In this document: in pieces, positions 50,837-62,216 of the stretch
How the letters are laid out: every line of letters begins with the position of its first letter
How positions within the stretch are numbered: position 1 is the stretch's first letter
Source of the DNA: Ophioderma brevispina
Taxonomy: Eukaryota; Echinodermata; Ophiuroidea; Amphilepidida; Ophiodermatidae
Direction: 5' to 3'
Length of the DNA stretch: 64,000 nt
Assembly (NCBI GenBank): GCA_023653785.1
Contig: JAMKCH010041576.1
Span: forward strand, 49,276 to 113,275
Made by a program: the position numbers and the translations under genes
The notes under the pieces: generated by a model
Told to the model about the DNA's origin: nothing
The model's database searches: none
Seen by the model: the letters and a program-made list of their open reading frames with translations, nothing else

Positions 50837-51180
50837 TTAAAGGTGCATTTCATGATTCCAGCACCTTTGTTAAAGTATTTAAGGTTCATAGATATTCTTA
50901 AAAAAAAAACTTTTCCGAAAATTATCAGTTGATAACCGACTGACTATTCGTTTTGGCGTTATGAGCATATTCTTGTATCATGGTGTCCATACTTCCATAG
51001 GTTACTGTTCTGTAATTTTGTCCGTTGAAATACAAACTTACGAATTTCTTCCTGAGACGAGCGAATTTGCACGTACCTCAGATTAGGCACACCTATGCGA
51101 TTATACGAAGCTAATGGTTGAACCATAAAGAAAAATCTTAGTTGAGTTGGACGCTTCTGTGAATCACGAAATGCCCCTAA
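50837..51180. mobile_element. TTAA-type element, AGGTGCATTTCATGATTC ends
   Basis: The left end is TTAAAGGTGCATTTCATGAT. The right end, GTGAATCACGAAATGCCCCTAA, read as reverse complement is TTAGGGGCATTTCGTGATTC. Length is 344 bp. The ends match those of the element at 2884-3897, and the right boundary has TTAG where TTAA is expected. The interior is unlike that element, so they share ends but not body. Confidence 0.75.
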
Positions 51181-51343
51181 GAAAATTCAAACAAATTAAA
51201 AGTTGTTAATTTTTAAATGGATATTGCCCAAGCCTTGTTTGAGTTCAGTCACAAGTTCATTTCAGCCATTTTCGCTACTGACTGCTCTCTACATATCACA
51301 TGAGGTGTTCATTCATTAGCACCTGTCAAATCAATATCTTTCA

Positions 51344-52164
51344 TATGGCACGCTCCACGTATCAAATCAAGACGAGTTTTCCTCCCGCGCATGGTCGGGG
51401 AAAGTTTTCACGCGCTGTGTATCGAGTTTTCTCGCCATATGTCGATGGTGCAGCGTTATATGTCGAGTTTACAGGCTATCTGTCCAGTGTTTACCCTCTA
51501 TACCTCGAGTTGTGCTCTCTATATGGTCGATTTGACCTAAATCTGTCCAGTTTTACGCTCCCCCACTTATCAAATCATTGCGAGTTTTCCCCGCGCATGT
51601 CGAGTTTCCCGCGCTTTGTATCGAGTTTCCCTTCCTCGCCACATTTTCGAGTGTGCAGCGTTATATTGTCGAGTTTTACAGCGCTATATTATGCCGTTTG
51701 CCCCTCTATTACATCGAGTTTTTTGCTCTCTCTATGGTGAGTTTGACATAATCAGTCAGTTTCAAAATCTCGACCATGATTATTCGTCACAATTAGGAAA
51801 ATCGAACATGATTTTTTGGTGTATGTGTAAAAAAAAATCATGTCGAGTTTGCTCATGTTGATAAAAAAATCATGTCGAGTTTGCTCATGTGCGAAAAAAT
51901 CATGTCGATTTGCTCATGTTTGAGAAAAAATCATGTCCAGTTTGCACATGTTGAAAAAAAATCATGTCCAGCATTTTTTTAAAACTCGGCATGATTATTC
52001 TGGACATGATTTTATTCTGACATGATTTATTCTGGACATGATTTATGAAACTTGCACATCGAGTTCAAACTGGATATGCAAGCGCTGTAAACTCGACATA
52101 TAGCGGTCAAACTCGATAACAGCGCAAGAAACTCGCCATGATTTGAACTGGGAGGCGTGCCATA
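51344..52164. mobile_element. Foldback element with inverted CGAGTTT minisatellite arms
   Basis: The outer ends are TATGGCACGC (51344) and GCGTGCCATA (ending 52164), perfect inverted repeats, followed inward by CAAATCA and CGAGTTT on both sides. The left arm is a run of units such as TATATGTCGAGTTT and ATGTCGAGTTTGCTCATG. The right arm has AAACTCGACATATAGCGG and CTGGACATGATTTAT. At the centre are five near-identical units of about 33 bases, AAAAAATCATGTC(G/C)AG with TTTGCTCATG. CTTTCA (51338-51343) and CTTTAA (52165-52170) abut the ends and may be a 6-bp target duplication with one change. The 146-codon ORF here is translated repeat. Confidence 0.85.
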
Positions 52165-52934
52165 CTTTAAACATGTCTGCGGAGAAACAACATGAGTGAT
52201 TTATGTAAAGCTATTGACCACTTTCTCTTTTTGTAAGCTGCCAAAATGCATACCAGTTGCACAACAATCAAAACTGTCAATGAGTGTCGCTGTCATCTGC
52301 TAGCGCGCAACCAAAAAAATAAACATTCTTAATTTACCCGGATTTCCATCCCAATACAAACGTTAAAATTGTTTTCAAAAACAAGGTGAGAAAGTGATCA
52401 GGCCTCATTTCAGTAGGCCTATGTGTGAACAGTTTATATGCCATTTTCACTTTCTTAAAGGTCCATGGCCCCGATCGTAAAAGCATCGTCCCCAGAAGCC
52501 CAGATTTTACCGGAAGTGGTCGAAATTTTGGTATCAGAAGCTACTAATTTTCATGGACCCTGTGTTGAGGTTTGGTTTGGGAGTTATGAGCGAAAGTTGT
52601 AACTCCCAATTTGGTCGACCCATATTAGTTTTACAGAAGTGCATATGGGCCTCACAAAATCACGTTTCTTACTGTCACAATCAAAACGGATTGAATACCG
52701 GCACGAAACTTTAGAGATGGGGGTTTGGGTGTGGAAGGCCATTCTATCAAGATGAAAACCTTTAGTACTAAATCAGACCATCCTCCTTAATTAGATGTGA
52801 TATATTCTTGGGAGTTTATCTCGTCTCAATTGTTTTGAGCAACTGTCATCAAGAACACGTCTTTTGAACCTAAAAAGTTAAGCACATGATATAATTCTCA
52901 TCGGGGTTAAGGTTGTACAGCTGACCATCATAAC
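52165..52934. other. No gene recognised
   Basis: Contains TTAAAGGTCCATGGCCCCGA at about 52457, which looks like a possible TTAA-type element start, but I found no matching right end. Confidence 0.4.
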
Positions 52935-53136
52935 CCCAGCGGGCATAGTAGTTTAGAGCGACGTCGAAAGACGTTGGCACGTCGAACAAAGGTGACGATT
53001 TTTATACAAATACGTCCGAAATGCAATTGAATCGAATTAAGAACGACGTCAAATCGATTTGCATTTTCGACATAAAAGTGTGTAAATTCTAAAACACTCG
53101 GACGTCTTTCGACGTGCCATCGTCGTTGCCACTGGG
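52935..53136. mobile_element. MITE with CCCAGCGGGC / GCCACTGGG ends
   Basis: It starts CCCAGCGGGCATAGTAG and ends TCGTCGTTGCCACTGGG. Inside each end are GACGTCGAAAGACGT and its complement, with TGGCACGTCG on both sides. Length is 202 bp. The ACGTCG-rich interior is a pattern familiar from short MITEs with CCCAGYGGGC ends in invertebrates. No clear target duplication. Confidence 0.8.
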
Positions 53137-53187
53137 AAGCTGCCTAAACATAACGAGGTGTTCACAGATAATTTTAAGTGGGCTTAC

Positions 53188-53482
53188 TTAAATGGGGCAT
53201 AATGGCATTGAAACACATTGGACATAAGAAAAGGACCCTTACTGAAATCACTTCCACTAGTTTGGAAACACTTTGGATGTTTACATTCTGTAAAAACAGT
53301 ACAAACAAGAAGAGTTTCGTGGGGGAGGGTGGCAGTTTGTGGCCATTTCTGGAACAGAAGCACGTGGTTTCACATCTGTTTTTTACTTGTAAACTCCAAT
53401 TTTTTTTCAAACTCGTGGAAGTGATTTCAGTAAGGGTCCTTTTCATTATGTTCATTTTTTTCATGCCATTATGTCCATTTAA
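53188..53482. mobile_element. TTAA-bounded AGGGACATAATGGC element, copy 3
   Basis: Exact TTAA at both ends (53188-53191 and 53479-53482). Left end TTAAATGGGGCATAATGGCA; right end TGCCATTATGTCCATTTAA. The arms ACCCTTACTGAAATCACTTC and its mirrored partner GGAAGTGATTTCAGTAAGGG are nearly perfect and extend to about 110 bases. The middle segment of copy 2 is missing, so this 295-bp form is an internal deletion derivative. Overlapping ORFs of 103 and 118 codons on opposite strands are effects of the inverted repeat. Confidence 0.9.
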
Positions 53483-56115
53483 CAACTTCCGGGGTCATAA
53501 CGATAGAGTACCTTACATCGAGGACCTACCGTGAGTATCGTACTTGCCCTATGAAAATAAATATCGTTCGTCCAAAGAACCATTTTTCCAATGTCCCACC
53601 ATGTACTATTACCGGACCATCAACCTTCGTTCGTAAAAGTCGACGTGCTTGAATTCCATGCTTACCATGGAATCTTTGCCTGTACTAATTAAGATGTCGA
53701 GACACACCCGTGGAATATAGTTTACTGTGGTCCACACAGGAGGCTATGTGCATCACACTTATGTATTTAAAGCAGCCTGTTAATTCAGCTGCATTCTCCT
53801 TATGCGAACATAATCAAATAAGACCATTTTTAACACACTACATGTGTGTTTATATCGCTACCGTCAAGTGTGGCTACTTTGGGATATACATAAATTGTAC
53901 GTAATAGGACATCATGACTTTCTTAGAAGCTTCAATAAAAATTGGACTATCTGGATTATTTATTTATGCCACCGTTGCAACAGTGACTTTGTGATACCGT
54001 GAAGGGACAGATGAAACGAATAATCATACAACTTAATAATCTTTTGTGATCATAATAAATGAATAGTCACACGCTTTGTCAAAGGCGCTATTTTGTAAAT
54101 CACATGATTGAGAGTGACAGATTTATTACTTCATTGAGTTGTAATATCATGATCCTTCCATTTACTAAATGCCTTTGGGAAATTTACTCAAAAAATGTTA
54201 CGGAATACTGAAATGCACTAAGTTATGTTGTGGAAATTGTGGGCCTTATTTCTGTAATATTAGTGTGATTATGTTCAGACGTGTTGAAATTATTCTAAGG
54301 ATTTTTTGAAGTCATATGTGTAGTATCATGACACTTTTATTTTCGAGTAAAATATGATCAATTGGGGATGCAGAAAAGGAAAACAGAGCTAGCTTGCTCC
54401 GGGAGCTTGCTTTAACTGTTTCAAAGCAGTCAAAGTAGTTCCAACTCTTTTCATTATTTTCGTCAACGCTGATTAAATATATATTGCTGACATCAATTTA
54501 AATTGAAAGTGCAAGGAGTTTTCTATATGTAATTAAAATAGCAGAATTTTAAATAATAGATTATGAACTGATGACAATTTAAAAGTAGTGTTTTTATAAT
54601 TTAAGCATTATGTGAGCTTTCGAACGAGTTATCAATATATATAAGTTATTTCTGTCTTAAAAGAGTATCGCTAAAATGGAAAAGCAGATCCCACAAGACA
54701 AAACATCATACCTGCATTATTTTACAGAAGCATGTTCATGTTTTGATAAGTAGTAAATAATTTGAATAACAATGTAAATTGCGTGGGTTGGAACCCTTAT
54801 CTCTTAGATGACACGATTCCATTTTCCCTCTAACATAATAAATAGAGTAATAAAATGATCAACATTTTGCACGGTCAACCCAAGAACGTTTATCTATCGC
54901 ATTAATGCGGTATTGGAAGAACCTTGTATCTTACTCAAGCAATGTTATTTTTGTATCAAAACTGCACTATATCAAATTACACTGCCACTCTCAAATAATA
55001 GTTATATAATTAAATAAGCAAAGTGACAAGTGGCGTATCTATAAGTCATTGTTTCCAACGCGGAATGCAACAACGTCATTCGTGGCGTATATACGTTAAC
55101 ATTATGCAAAAACGTTTTCGTTTCTAGTTTCACACAAGAACGACGAAGTATGTGTTGGCTTTACTTTTAAATCAAATTCTAACTAACTTAGCCCGAGACT
55201 TAAATCCGTAATTACTCAATTTCGCCAAAAATGTCAGATAACACCTTGCATTACTTCAACTAAACACGTGCCCTTAATAAGCGCGATACATCATTCAAAT
55301 GGAACAGTGGATACGCCAATGTAAGAAATGCGTGAAAGATTGAAAGTAACTGATGTGCGAGCACATTTAAAACGTCACTTCTTTACTTTAACCTTTTCTA
55401 TGCCATGGTATAATATTTAGAGGTTCGTTACAGGCACCAAACCACGACATCTAATTAAATGCTTTGCTCACAAATTAATTTGCTTGCTTTTAAATATTGT
55501 ATATGAAAAGTTTATTACATCAAGGAGATTGTATTGTACACGGCTGCACAAATGATTCTTTACATAGCATTTATCCAAAAATCATGCATTGGCGTTGGGA
55601 ATATATTCCAATTATCTTCAATAATTTGCAAAATATATCAAAAGCCCTGACCAAAGACCAATCATGTCTGGTTGCAGTTGGGATTTTGTTTCAACACCGG
55701 TGCTCTATACATTCCTTGTACATTTTGTAATGACTTGTTTAATTTTGATCTTCATCGACTGCGAGTAACTGCACCGCAGAAAATGCAAGTAGAATTTTAG
55801 CGCGCTTGAACTCTGTCGTCTGCTTCATGCTGGGCACGTTTGAGTTATTATCCATGTTAACCGCCCTACTTCACCAGGTGAGTACGATACGGATGCTTAC
55901 TTAATAGCAGTGGAGTCCAGATTTTGCACGGAAACGAATGTGACCTTTTTTCCCTCGTTACTTTAAGATCAAGTTTCAACTCGGACAGACACTTAACTAA
56001 GGTTCTCCTCAATCTAACCCGATCTTTATCTCTGCAGGCATGATATGCTCATTCGCTAATAAATAAAGTTGTGGTTTTTTTTTCCTTTATTTCTTTGTTA
56101 CCGTTTTAAACCTAC
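53483..56115. other. No gene recognised
   Basis: About 2.6 kb of AT-rich sequence with only short ORFs (64 and 77 codons) lacking recognisable domains. No repeat ends seen. Confidence 0.4.
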
Positions 56116-57215
56116 AGAAATAAACTCACCCTAATTATACGTATTTCTTATAAAAAGTATTACAATAATAAATTTAACGAACATAAAAGCAATATGAAAC
56201 ATACTTGGCGCACCATAAAAGACAGATTAGGTAAAAGCACGAAAAGGGAAAACACCATCCTACTTTCTTGACGGCAATACAAAATTCACTGATCCAAATG
56301 ACATCGCCACCAAATTTAACAAATTCTTTGCTGAAATAGGTCCGAAACTTGCCATTAAGATTAACACTTCTTCCTGCAACTTCACTGAATTTCTAAATAA
56401 TCCTTCTCAAAAGTCCATTTTCTTCACGCCTGCTTTCGGAGAAGGAAATTCTTTATATCACCGGCAAGTTAAAAAATGGCAAGAGTCCTGGTTTTGATGA
56501 TGTCAATCCAAGCGCAGTCAAGGAAATTGCTCTCTTTATTGCTGGGCCTCTTGCTCATATTTTCAACTTTTCACTTTCCACAGGTGTCTTCCCTTCGCAT
56601 CTCAAGATTGCAAAAGTCCTTCCTATTTTCCAAAAGGATGATCTCCATTCATTTTCAAACTACCGTCCTATCTTTTTCCTACCATGCTTCTCGAAAATCC
56701 TTGAGCACCTCATCTATGACAAGCTTTTTAATTTCTTTTAATCTAACAATGTTCTTCACGACAATCAGTACGTTTTCCGGAATAAACACTCAACAGATCC
56801 CGCTCTTTTTGACATATGTCACAAAATCTCTTCCGCACTATCAAAAAACAGCACACTATCGGGATCTTCCTCTACCTTTCATAATTGATAGTCAACTAAA
56901 TTGGAAACATCACATTATTAAAACAACAAAGGTTTTGTCATCCTTAAAAAACTCAAACACGCAATTCCGTCCAAAATCTTGGTTTCACTCTACAACACAC
57001 TTATTCTTCCTTATCTTCCTTATATCTCATATTGTAAGGTAGCCTGTTGTTATTACATATCCAAAGCTAGGCAAACTTTTTAAACTTCAAAAATGGCCAT
57101 CCGTACAAACTCACCTTATCTCTCTCACTCCAAACCACTCGTCTATGAATTAAAAACCTTGAACATCTTTGACATTATCCTAACTCCAAACTGCTCTCTC
57201 CAAGCATCCTACTCC
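56116..57215 (+). pseudogene. CR1/L2-like LINE reverse transcriptase, internally deleted
   Basis: Read over several frames, the segment carries, in order: a pre-RT region (YKKYYNNKFNEHKSNMKHTW from about 56154; LDGNTKFTDPNDIATKFNKF after a frameshift near 56261), the first RT blocks (KNGKSPGFDDVNP at about 56472, FSNYRPI at about 56655), QYVFRNKHSTDPAL at about 56767, then IGIFLYLS at the start of catalytic block A. Directly after, at 56880/56881, it jumps to IIDSQLNWKHHI, a block that follows the YADD box in intact elements. The catalytic centre has therefore been deleted. The C-terminal end NSPYLSHSKPLVYELKTLNI lies at about 57108. At least four frameshifts are needed. No endonuclease domain is seen. 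The 188-codon ORF at 56476-57042 is partly out of the original frame. Block order supports a CR1/L2-type LINE; the exact clade is inferred. Confidence 0.85.
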
Positions 57216-57371
57216 GCGGAGATCACCCAGTATACTTTTTCAGTGAAAAGAAGTCTTTGTGGGTAATCCCAGTCCATGTATAATATATGGATTGAAACCT
57301 GAGTCGTGCGTTTCTGCAACATTCACTTTTGAAATACTCAGAAGTCGTCAGAGATTTTAATCATCCAATAG

Positions 57372-59206
57372 CGTAAAGCTCCACAGGCGAAAGCCCACTC
57401 TAGTGCTGTTAATGCAGAGATTAAACAGCTTCTACAAACCTCTCCACCGTCAAGCCCCATGTCCCAACCATTCACCTACAATGAGATCACCGAAGCAATT
57501 AAAGTTCTCAAGAATGGGAAAGCTCCTGGCAATGACAACATCCATACAGAATTCTTGAAGAATATGGCACCCGAAGCTGTGCGATGGCTACAACTCTTCC
57601 TTTCTACTTGCATGGGAGTGTCAACTATTCCCTCCAGATGGAAGACTTCAAAGGTCATTGCAATCATGAAGCCCAAGAAACCAGCAAATGACCCCAAAAG
57701 AGTTACAGACCCATCTCGCTACTATCTCACATCTATAAGCTGCTTGAGCGACTGATACTCGGCAGGATCAATGATACGGTCGAGGCAAATTTACCCCGCA
57801 CCCAAGCTGGATTTCGAAGAGGTAAATCAACAACTGATCAGATAGCAAGACTAGTCAATGACATCGAGACAGCCTTCCAGAAGAAGCAGAAGTTTGGAGC
57901 AGTCTTCATAGACCTAACTGCTGCGTACGATACAGTTTGGCATCGAGGTCTCTACCTCAAGCTACTAAAAAATTTACCCTGATGTCAAGCTTGTCAAGTT
58001 CATTATGCTGCTCATCCAAGACAGATCTTTCGTCCTGGAGACATCAACTGGGCAACGCAGTAGAAAGCGCAAACTTCGGAACGGTGTCCCACAAGGTTCT
58101 GTCCTGGCACCCAGTCTCTTCAACATCTATGTCTCAGATATGCCAAAGGGATATTGTTCGCAGTACTCCTACGCAGACGACAGGGCACTTGGAATAGCTG
58201 CTGACTCCTTTGAGTCCTTAGAAACAGTGTTGCAGAAAGACCTAATCACTGTAAGCCAATTCTTCCACCGATGGCACTTGAAACTCAGCAAACCCAAGAC
58301 CGTCAGCTCTGTTTTCCACCTTGCAAATCGATGCGCAAAACGAGAACTAAACATCACTCTAGATGGAGAAAAACTGTCACATGACCCAACACCGAAGTAC
58401 CTTGGCGTCACAATGGACCGCAGCCTTACTTTCAATCAACACACCAAGGCAGTCGCTGCCAAGACGCAGTCTCGTGTCAACCTCCTCAGAAGGCTCGTAG
58501 GAACTGGATGGGGTGCATCTTTTGACACCTTATACATACATCAACTGTTGCCTTGGCATACTCCACTGCTGAATACGCTGCACCAGTATGGAGTCACAGT
58601 GTACATTCCCACAAAATTGATGTCGTTCTGAATGATGCAATGAGACTTGTTAGTGGTTGCCTTCTGGCGACTCCTGTAGAATATCTTCCAATCTTGTCTG
58701 GCATAGCTCCTGCAAACCTTAGGAGGAACCTTCAGACGATCAAGCTCGCCAAGAAATGTGATGAACCTGGTAGCCTAATCCCTCCACCAACACCTTTTGA
58801 GGATCAGAGAATTCCACGGAATCACTTTGCTACCCAATCCATGACACTGCAGTCACAGTATCCCTATCGATCATCCTGGATCAATGACAGATGGTATGAG
58901 CAATGGTCATCCTCTACTTTGAACCTAAAGCAGTTTGTGGACAGCCCATCTAGCAAGCCCAAAGGCTGTGGCCTTGATAGGAAAGCATGGGTCAACCTCA
59001 ACAGACTCATAGCTGGCGTTGGTCGTACAAAGAACTTCCTTCACAAGATCGGAGTAGAACTTTCACCAAACTACGATTGTGGAGAGCCACAAACCATTAG
59101 CCACATCATAGACTGTGAGGTCTACAAGTCCCCAAGAGGAATTCCAGGCCTGATCAACCTGGATGATGAAACTATCAGCTGGTTAAAGACGGATCTTCCA
59201 CTGTGA
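57372..59206 (+). pseudogene. Jockey-type LINE reverse transcriptase, 5'-truncated, three frameshifts
   Basis: The frame opens after a TAG at 57369-57371. It reads an N-terminal RT block (ITEAIKVLKNGKAPGNDNIH at about 57485), then RRGKSTTDQIARLVNDIETA, catalytic block A FIDLTAAYDTVWHRGL (57905), block B NGVPQGSVLAPSLFNIY (58080), the YADD catalytic box (58170-58181), KYLGVTMDRSLTF (about 58397) and a C-terminal zinc-knuckle-like CGEPQTISHIIDC (59078-59116), ending in a stop at 59204-59206. Frameshifts lie near 57694-57702, in an A/T run near 57967-57975, and near 58530-58553. No other in-frame stop was seen. The upstream endonuclease and ORF1 are missing. ACGAACGAACGAGCG at about 59221-59236 looks like the short tandem 3' tail of such elements. 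Catalytic residues are all present, so the copy decayed recently or carries sequencing indels. Jockey-like is my reading of the motifs. Confidence 0.9.
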
Positions 59207-59240
59207 TTTTTGGACTTGCACGCACGAACGAACGAGCGTA

Positions 59241-60820
59241 AAGCGTGGGTATTTGGCAAAATGCAATACCACTACTGGATAAATTCGGGATAAGCACACG
59301 TTAGAATCGCCTCTTTTAAATATGCAATATTTGCTTACAAAATTAAAGGTTTTATACAATAATAAATTAGATTTGAATGGTTGAGGGTAAATATTCATTT
59401 TCATTTACAAAGGTCTAAGTTCATCAAACTATTTTGATACTGATTAAAATGTCACTTTAAGCTGAACGACTTTACTGTAGCATTGTACGTCAACCTTGAT
59501 CTTTTATTTTAACCTTTCTCAAGTCCAATTCATTGTCAATATCATCAGAAATGTAATATTTGTCGTGCGTTCACCGATGAAATAAGGACGCAATTATGTT
59601 CTTCCTCGAAGAAGCCCCTTCTACAAGAGAGGAAATTATGAGTTTCTGAAGTACCATGCAAAATGAAATTATATTACACTTATTACAGAATACTGACAGT
59701 GTTTTCAAAGTCAGGCTTAGATCTATATGCATTGTTGGTGTCATTTGGAAGACTCGATTTAGTGAGTTAAAAAATAGTGACTATATTATAATTTCCTTAC
59801 CGTATATATATATGTCTTCGACTAAAATAGCTTTGTGTTTTATATGTTGTATTAGGAATGTATGTACTTTTAATAAAGCTTAGTGACTGAATTTAAAATT
59901 TATCCGGTAGATCAGTTTGCTTGAATCAAAATAACTCAATGGATTTATATTTTATGAGAAATGTGTAGAGTTGTACTTTATTAATCAGATGATATATTGG
60001 CTCATTTTTATATCGTGATTTGCGAGAAAAGCCGATGTATTTATTTAGCCGAACTCATTCATCACCATTAGGCAAAGAACAGCATTTGCGCAATGGAAAG
60101 ATGACAATGATTTCGGAGCACATTAATTAGTGATGACATTAATATTGAAATTAAATTTACTTAGGCTTCACGCTGTTAGTCTGTCAAAGCAGCTGCATTC
60201 GTGCTTTTGACGTTGAGATTTAGATTTTATAAATATCTAATATGCCCCATGCTTCAAATTTATTACACATGTCTGCGGAGTGGGCTGTCTCAACAAACAC
60301 TACCATCTCAAATTTTCCCTCAGAATGTGATATATCTTATATCAGAGGTAATAAACATAAAATTATTTTATATAATACTCTTATATGAGAGGCAATAAGC
60401 ATACAATTATGGACATGTGCATAATTTAACTATGCTTATGAGATTAGAGCTGAAGATCAAATTATGGTGTTGTGTCATGAATTTATACTTAAGGCATATT
60501 TCTTCTAAATAAAGAATTATATAGAAAATAATTTTAATTTTAACGTTTGCAGTATATGTTATATCAACTTATAATATTAGGTTCCAAAGAAAGGTAAAAC
60601 GTAGAAAATTTGTTCCATACCACATTTGTTACAGTTCAGTAACATGTAGGATTTCTTAGGACTTAGTTAAAAAGAAGATTATAATTTCATGTTTTCACGC
60701 CGGGTATATCAGTATGCCACAGTCGTCGAAATGGTGCAACTGTATTTTAAGCTTGCGCATTTTGTGACAGCGGTCCAGCAAGAATTAAGTCTCGTCACGA
60801 TTTGAGAAAAGCTGCTGATA
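59241..60820. other. No gene recognised
   Basis: Very AT-rich sequence after the LINE tail, with a short TA microsatellite near 59805. Nothing else recognised. Confidence 0.4.
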
Positions 60821-60872
60821 GAAAGAAACAGCAAGTTTCAAGAACTGAGAAGTGCACGAAATCAAAACAAGG
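60821..60872 (+). repeat. Short direct repeat (partner 61046-61111)
   Basis: GAAAGAAACAGCAAGTTTCA then AGAACTGAGAAGTGCACGAA and ATCAAAACAAGG. The partner keeps AGAAACATCAACAGCAAAGTT, CAAGAACTGAGAAGTATACG and AAATCAAAACAAGG, with about 14 extra bases. Confidence 0.8.
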
Positions 60873-60928
60873 GAATTCAGTTTTGAGGTTTTTTTGTTTT
60901 TTTTTTTGCAGATGGTTTTAATGGGAAA

Positions 60929-60974
60929 CCTAATTTCGCACATAGGAAGTTTTCACGCTAAGCCTACCTTGTGC
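60929..60974 (+). repeat. Dispersed repeat, CTAATTTCGCACATAGGA (partner 63790-63834)
   Basis: CTAATTTCGCACATAGGAAG, TTTTCAC, then CTACCTTGTGCA. The second copy 2.86 kb downstream has ATAGGAGGTTTTCAC and CACACCTTGCACG. A partial third piece, TTCACGTAGGAGGTTATG, lies at about 61017. Confidence 0.8.
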
Positions 60975-61045
60975 ATAGAAGGCCCGGGATAGAAGGTTTT
61001 GATTTTAAAGGTGAAATTCACGTAGGAGGTTATGTAAACATTCTG

Positions 61046-61111
61046 GAAGAAACATCAACAGCAAAGTTAACAAGTATCAAGAACTGAGAAGTATACGAAA
61101 TCAAAACAAGG
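61046..61111 (+). repeat. Short direct repeat (partner 60821-60872)
   Basis: See the shared words in the partner entry: AAGAACTGAGAAGT and CGAAATCAAAACAAGG are exact in both. The two copies lie about 225 bases apart in the same orientation. Confidence 0.8.
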
Positions 61112-61500
61112 ACATAGTGGAAGACAACCATAATGGTGGCATTATGATGTGTGTAGTAAAACATTGAAACAGTGAAATATTTTTTTTGGGTTGCATCCCT
61201 CCTTATATTAGGGACTTCATTTAGGAACGGCTTCAAACACAACCGTCGGTTGCCTTGCTGTTCCTAGCGCTTGAACCGTGTTACATTGTTTAGAGTAACA
61301 GAAACCGGTTCTACCCGGTAGGAACCGGACAAAACCGGGAACTGGACAAAACCGGTTAGCAACTAGTGGTTGAGTTATGAATCCACCCCTTACATTCTTT
61401 CATTTTGGCAATTAGCCATTGCCGCTAACTCCTATAGTAACAGTGAGTGCAACAAGGCCGTGAGTGCAATAGCTGCCATTTATCAGAATTCCAATCAAAC

Positions 61501-61642
61501 ATTATGCCAAGTCTTTGGTCAGTGGCTCTTAAAGTCGTCTGAAGAACCATTTCAAGAGTCACTGACCAAAGACTTGGCATAATAATGAAATGGTTCTTCA
61601 AGCGACAAAGTAGCATGAAGAACCATTTCAAGAGCCACTGAC
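61501..61642. repeat. Compound hairpin with interleaved direct repeat
   Basis: The 30-base arm at 61501-61530 (ATTATGCCAAGTCTTTGGTC then AGTGGCTCTT) pairs with 61554-61583 at 29 of 30 positions around a 23-base loop. GAAGAACCATTTC at 61541 recurs directly at 61617, and its complement GAAATGGTTCTTC lies between them at 61587. Two alternative stem-loops can therefore form from the same 140 bases. A tandem GGAACCGGACAAAACCGG-like pair lies 200 bases upstream (about 61321-61358). Confidence 0.9.
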
Positions 61643-62216
61643 TCAAGGAAAGATAAATTGGGTTATTCTAATACATGGCAGCACACAGATGTATCACATG
61701 GCAGCTATTGCACTTATGACCTTCATGCACTGACATGACGAATTATTCTGTAGAATTTGGATCATGAAAATTGAAAAAAACATGTGACATTTCAGATGCA
61801 AAATTTGTTTTGACATTACTTTTAGGCGGCTAATTATCATAACGTGAAACCTTTAAGTTTGTAACCAATTGTGGACACTAAAACTGAACACAGCTTACCT
61901 ATGTATTCTACCATGATGATAAACAGCTGAAGGCTGACCAATCTGAAAGTACTTTGAAATTGATACGCACGGCTAGCGAAATTACGTCCTTGTGTGCACT
62001 GTGCAAAGGTTACCGAACTTTTCGCTTGCGAAGTTCTGTCTGCACACTATGGACATTTGAGCCTGATCCATTTAAAGTTAACATGGTAGTCAAAAAATAA
62101 ATTTCATATTTTGGATTTAATTCCTTTGTTAAATGATAGACCAACATCTCTTCTTTCAGAAACCATATGAAAAAACTGCGACTGAAAAGTATGGATTGGA
62201 CCATTTTATTGTAGGG
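61643..62216. other. No gene recognised
   Basis: Ordinary AT-rich sequence between the compound hairpin and the TGTCCGTCCATGAC block. Confidence 0.4.

Noticed and set aside
51300..51740. 146-codon ORF
   Set aside because: It lies mostly inside the CGAGTTT foldback, and its Ser/Phe-rich product simply translates the repeat units.
52457..52800. Possible TTAA-type element starting TTAAAGGTCCATGGCC
   Set aside because: No matching inverted end was found downstream.
53178..53534. Overlapping ORFs of 118 and 103 codons on opposite strands
   Set aside because: Both are products of the inverted-repeat arms of a TTAA-bounded MITE.
56476..57042. 188-codon ORF as a protein gene
   Set aside because: It overlaps the LINE pseudogene largely in the wrong frame; the conserved RT motifs are in the other frames except near its end.
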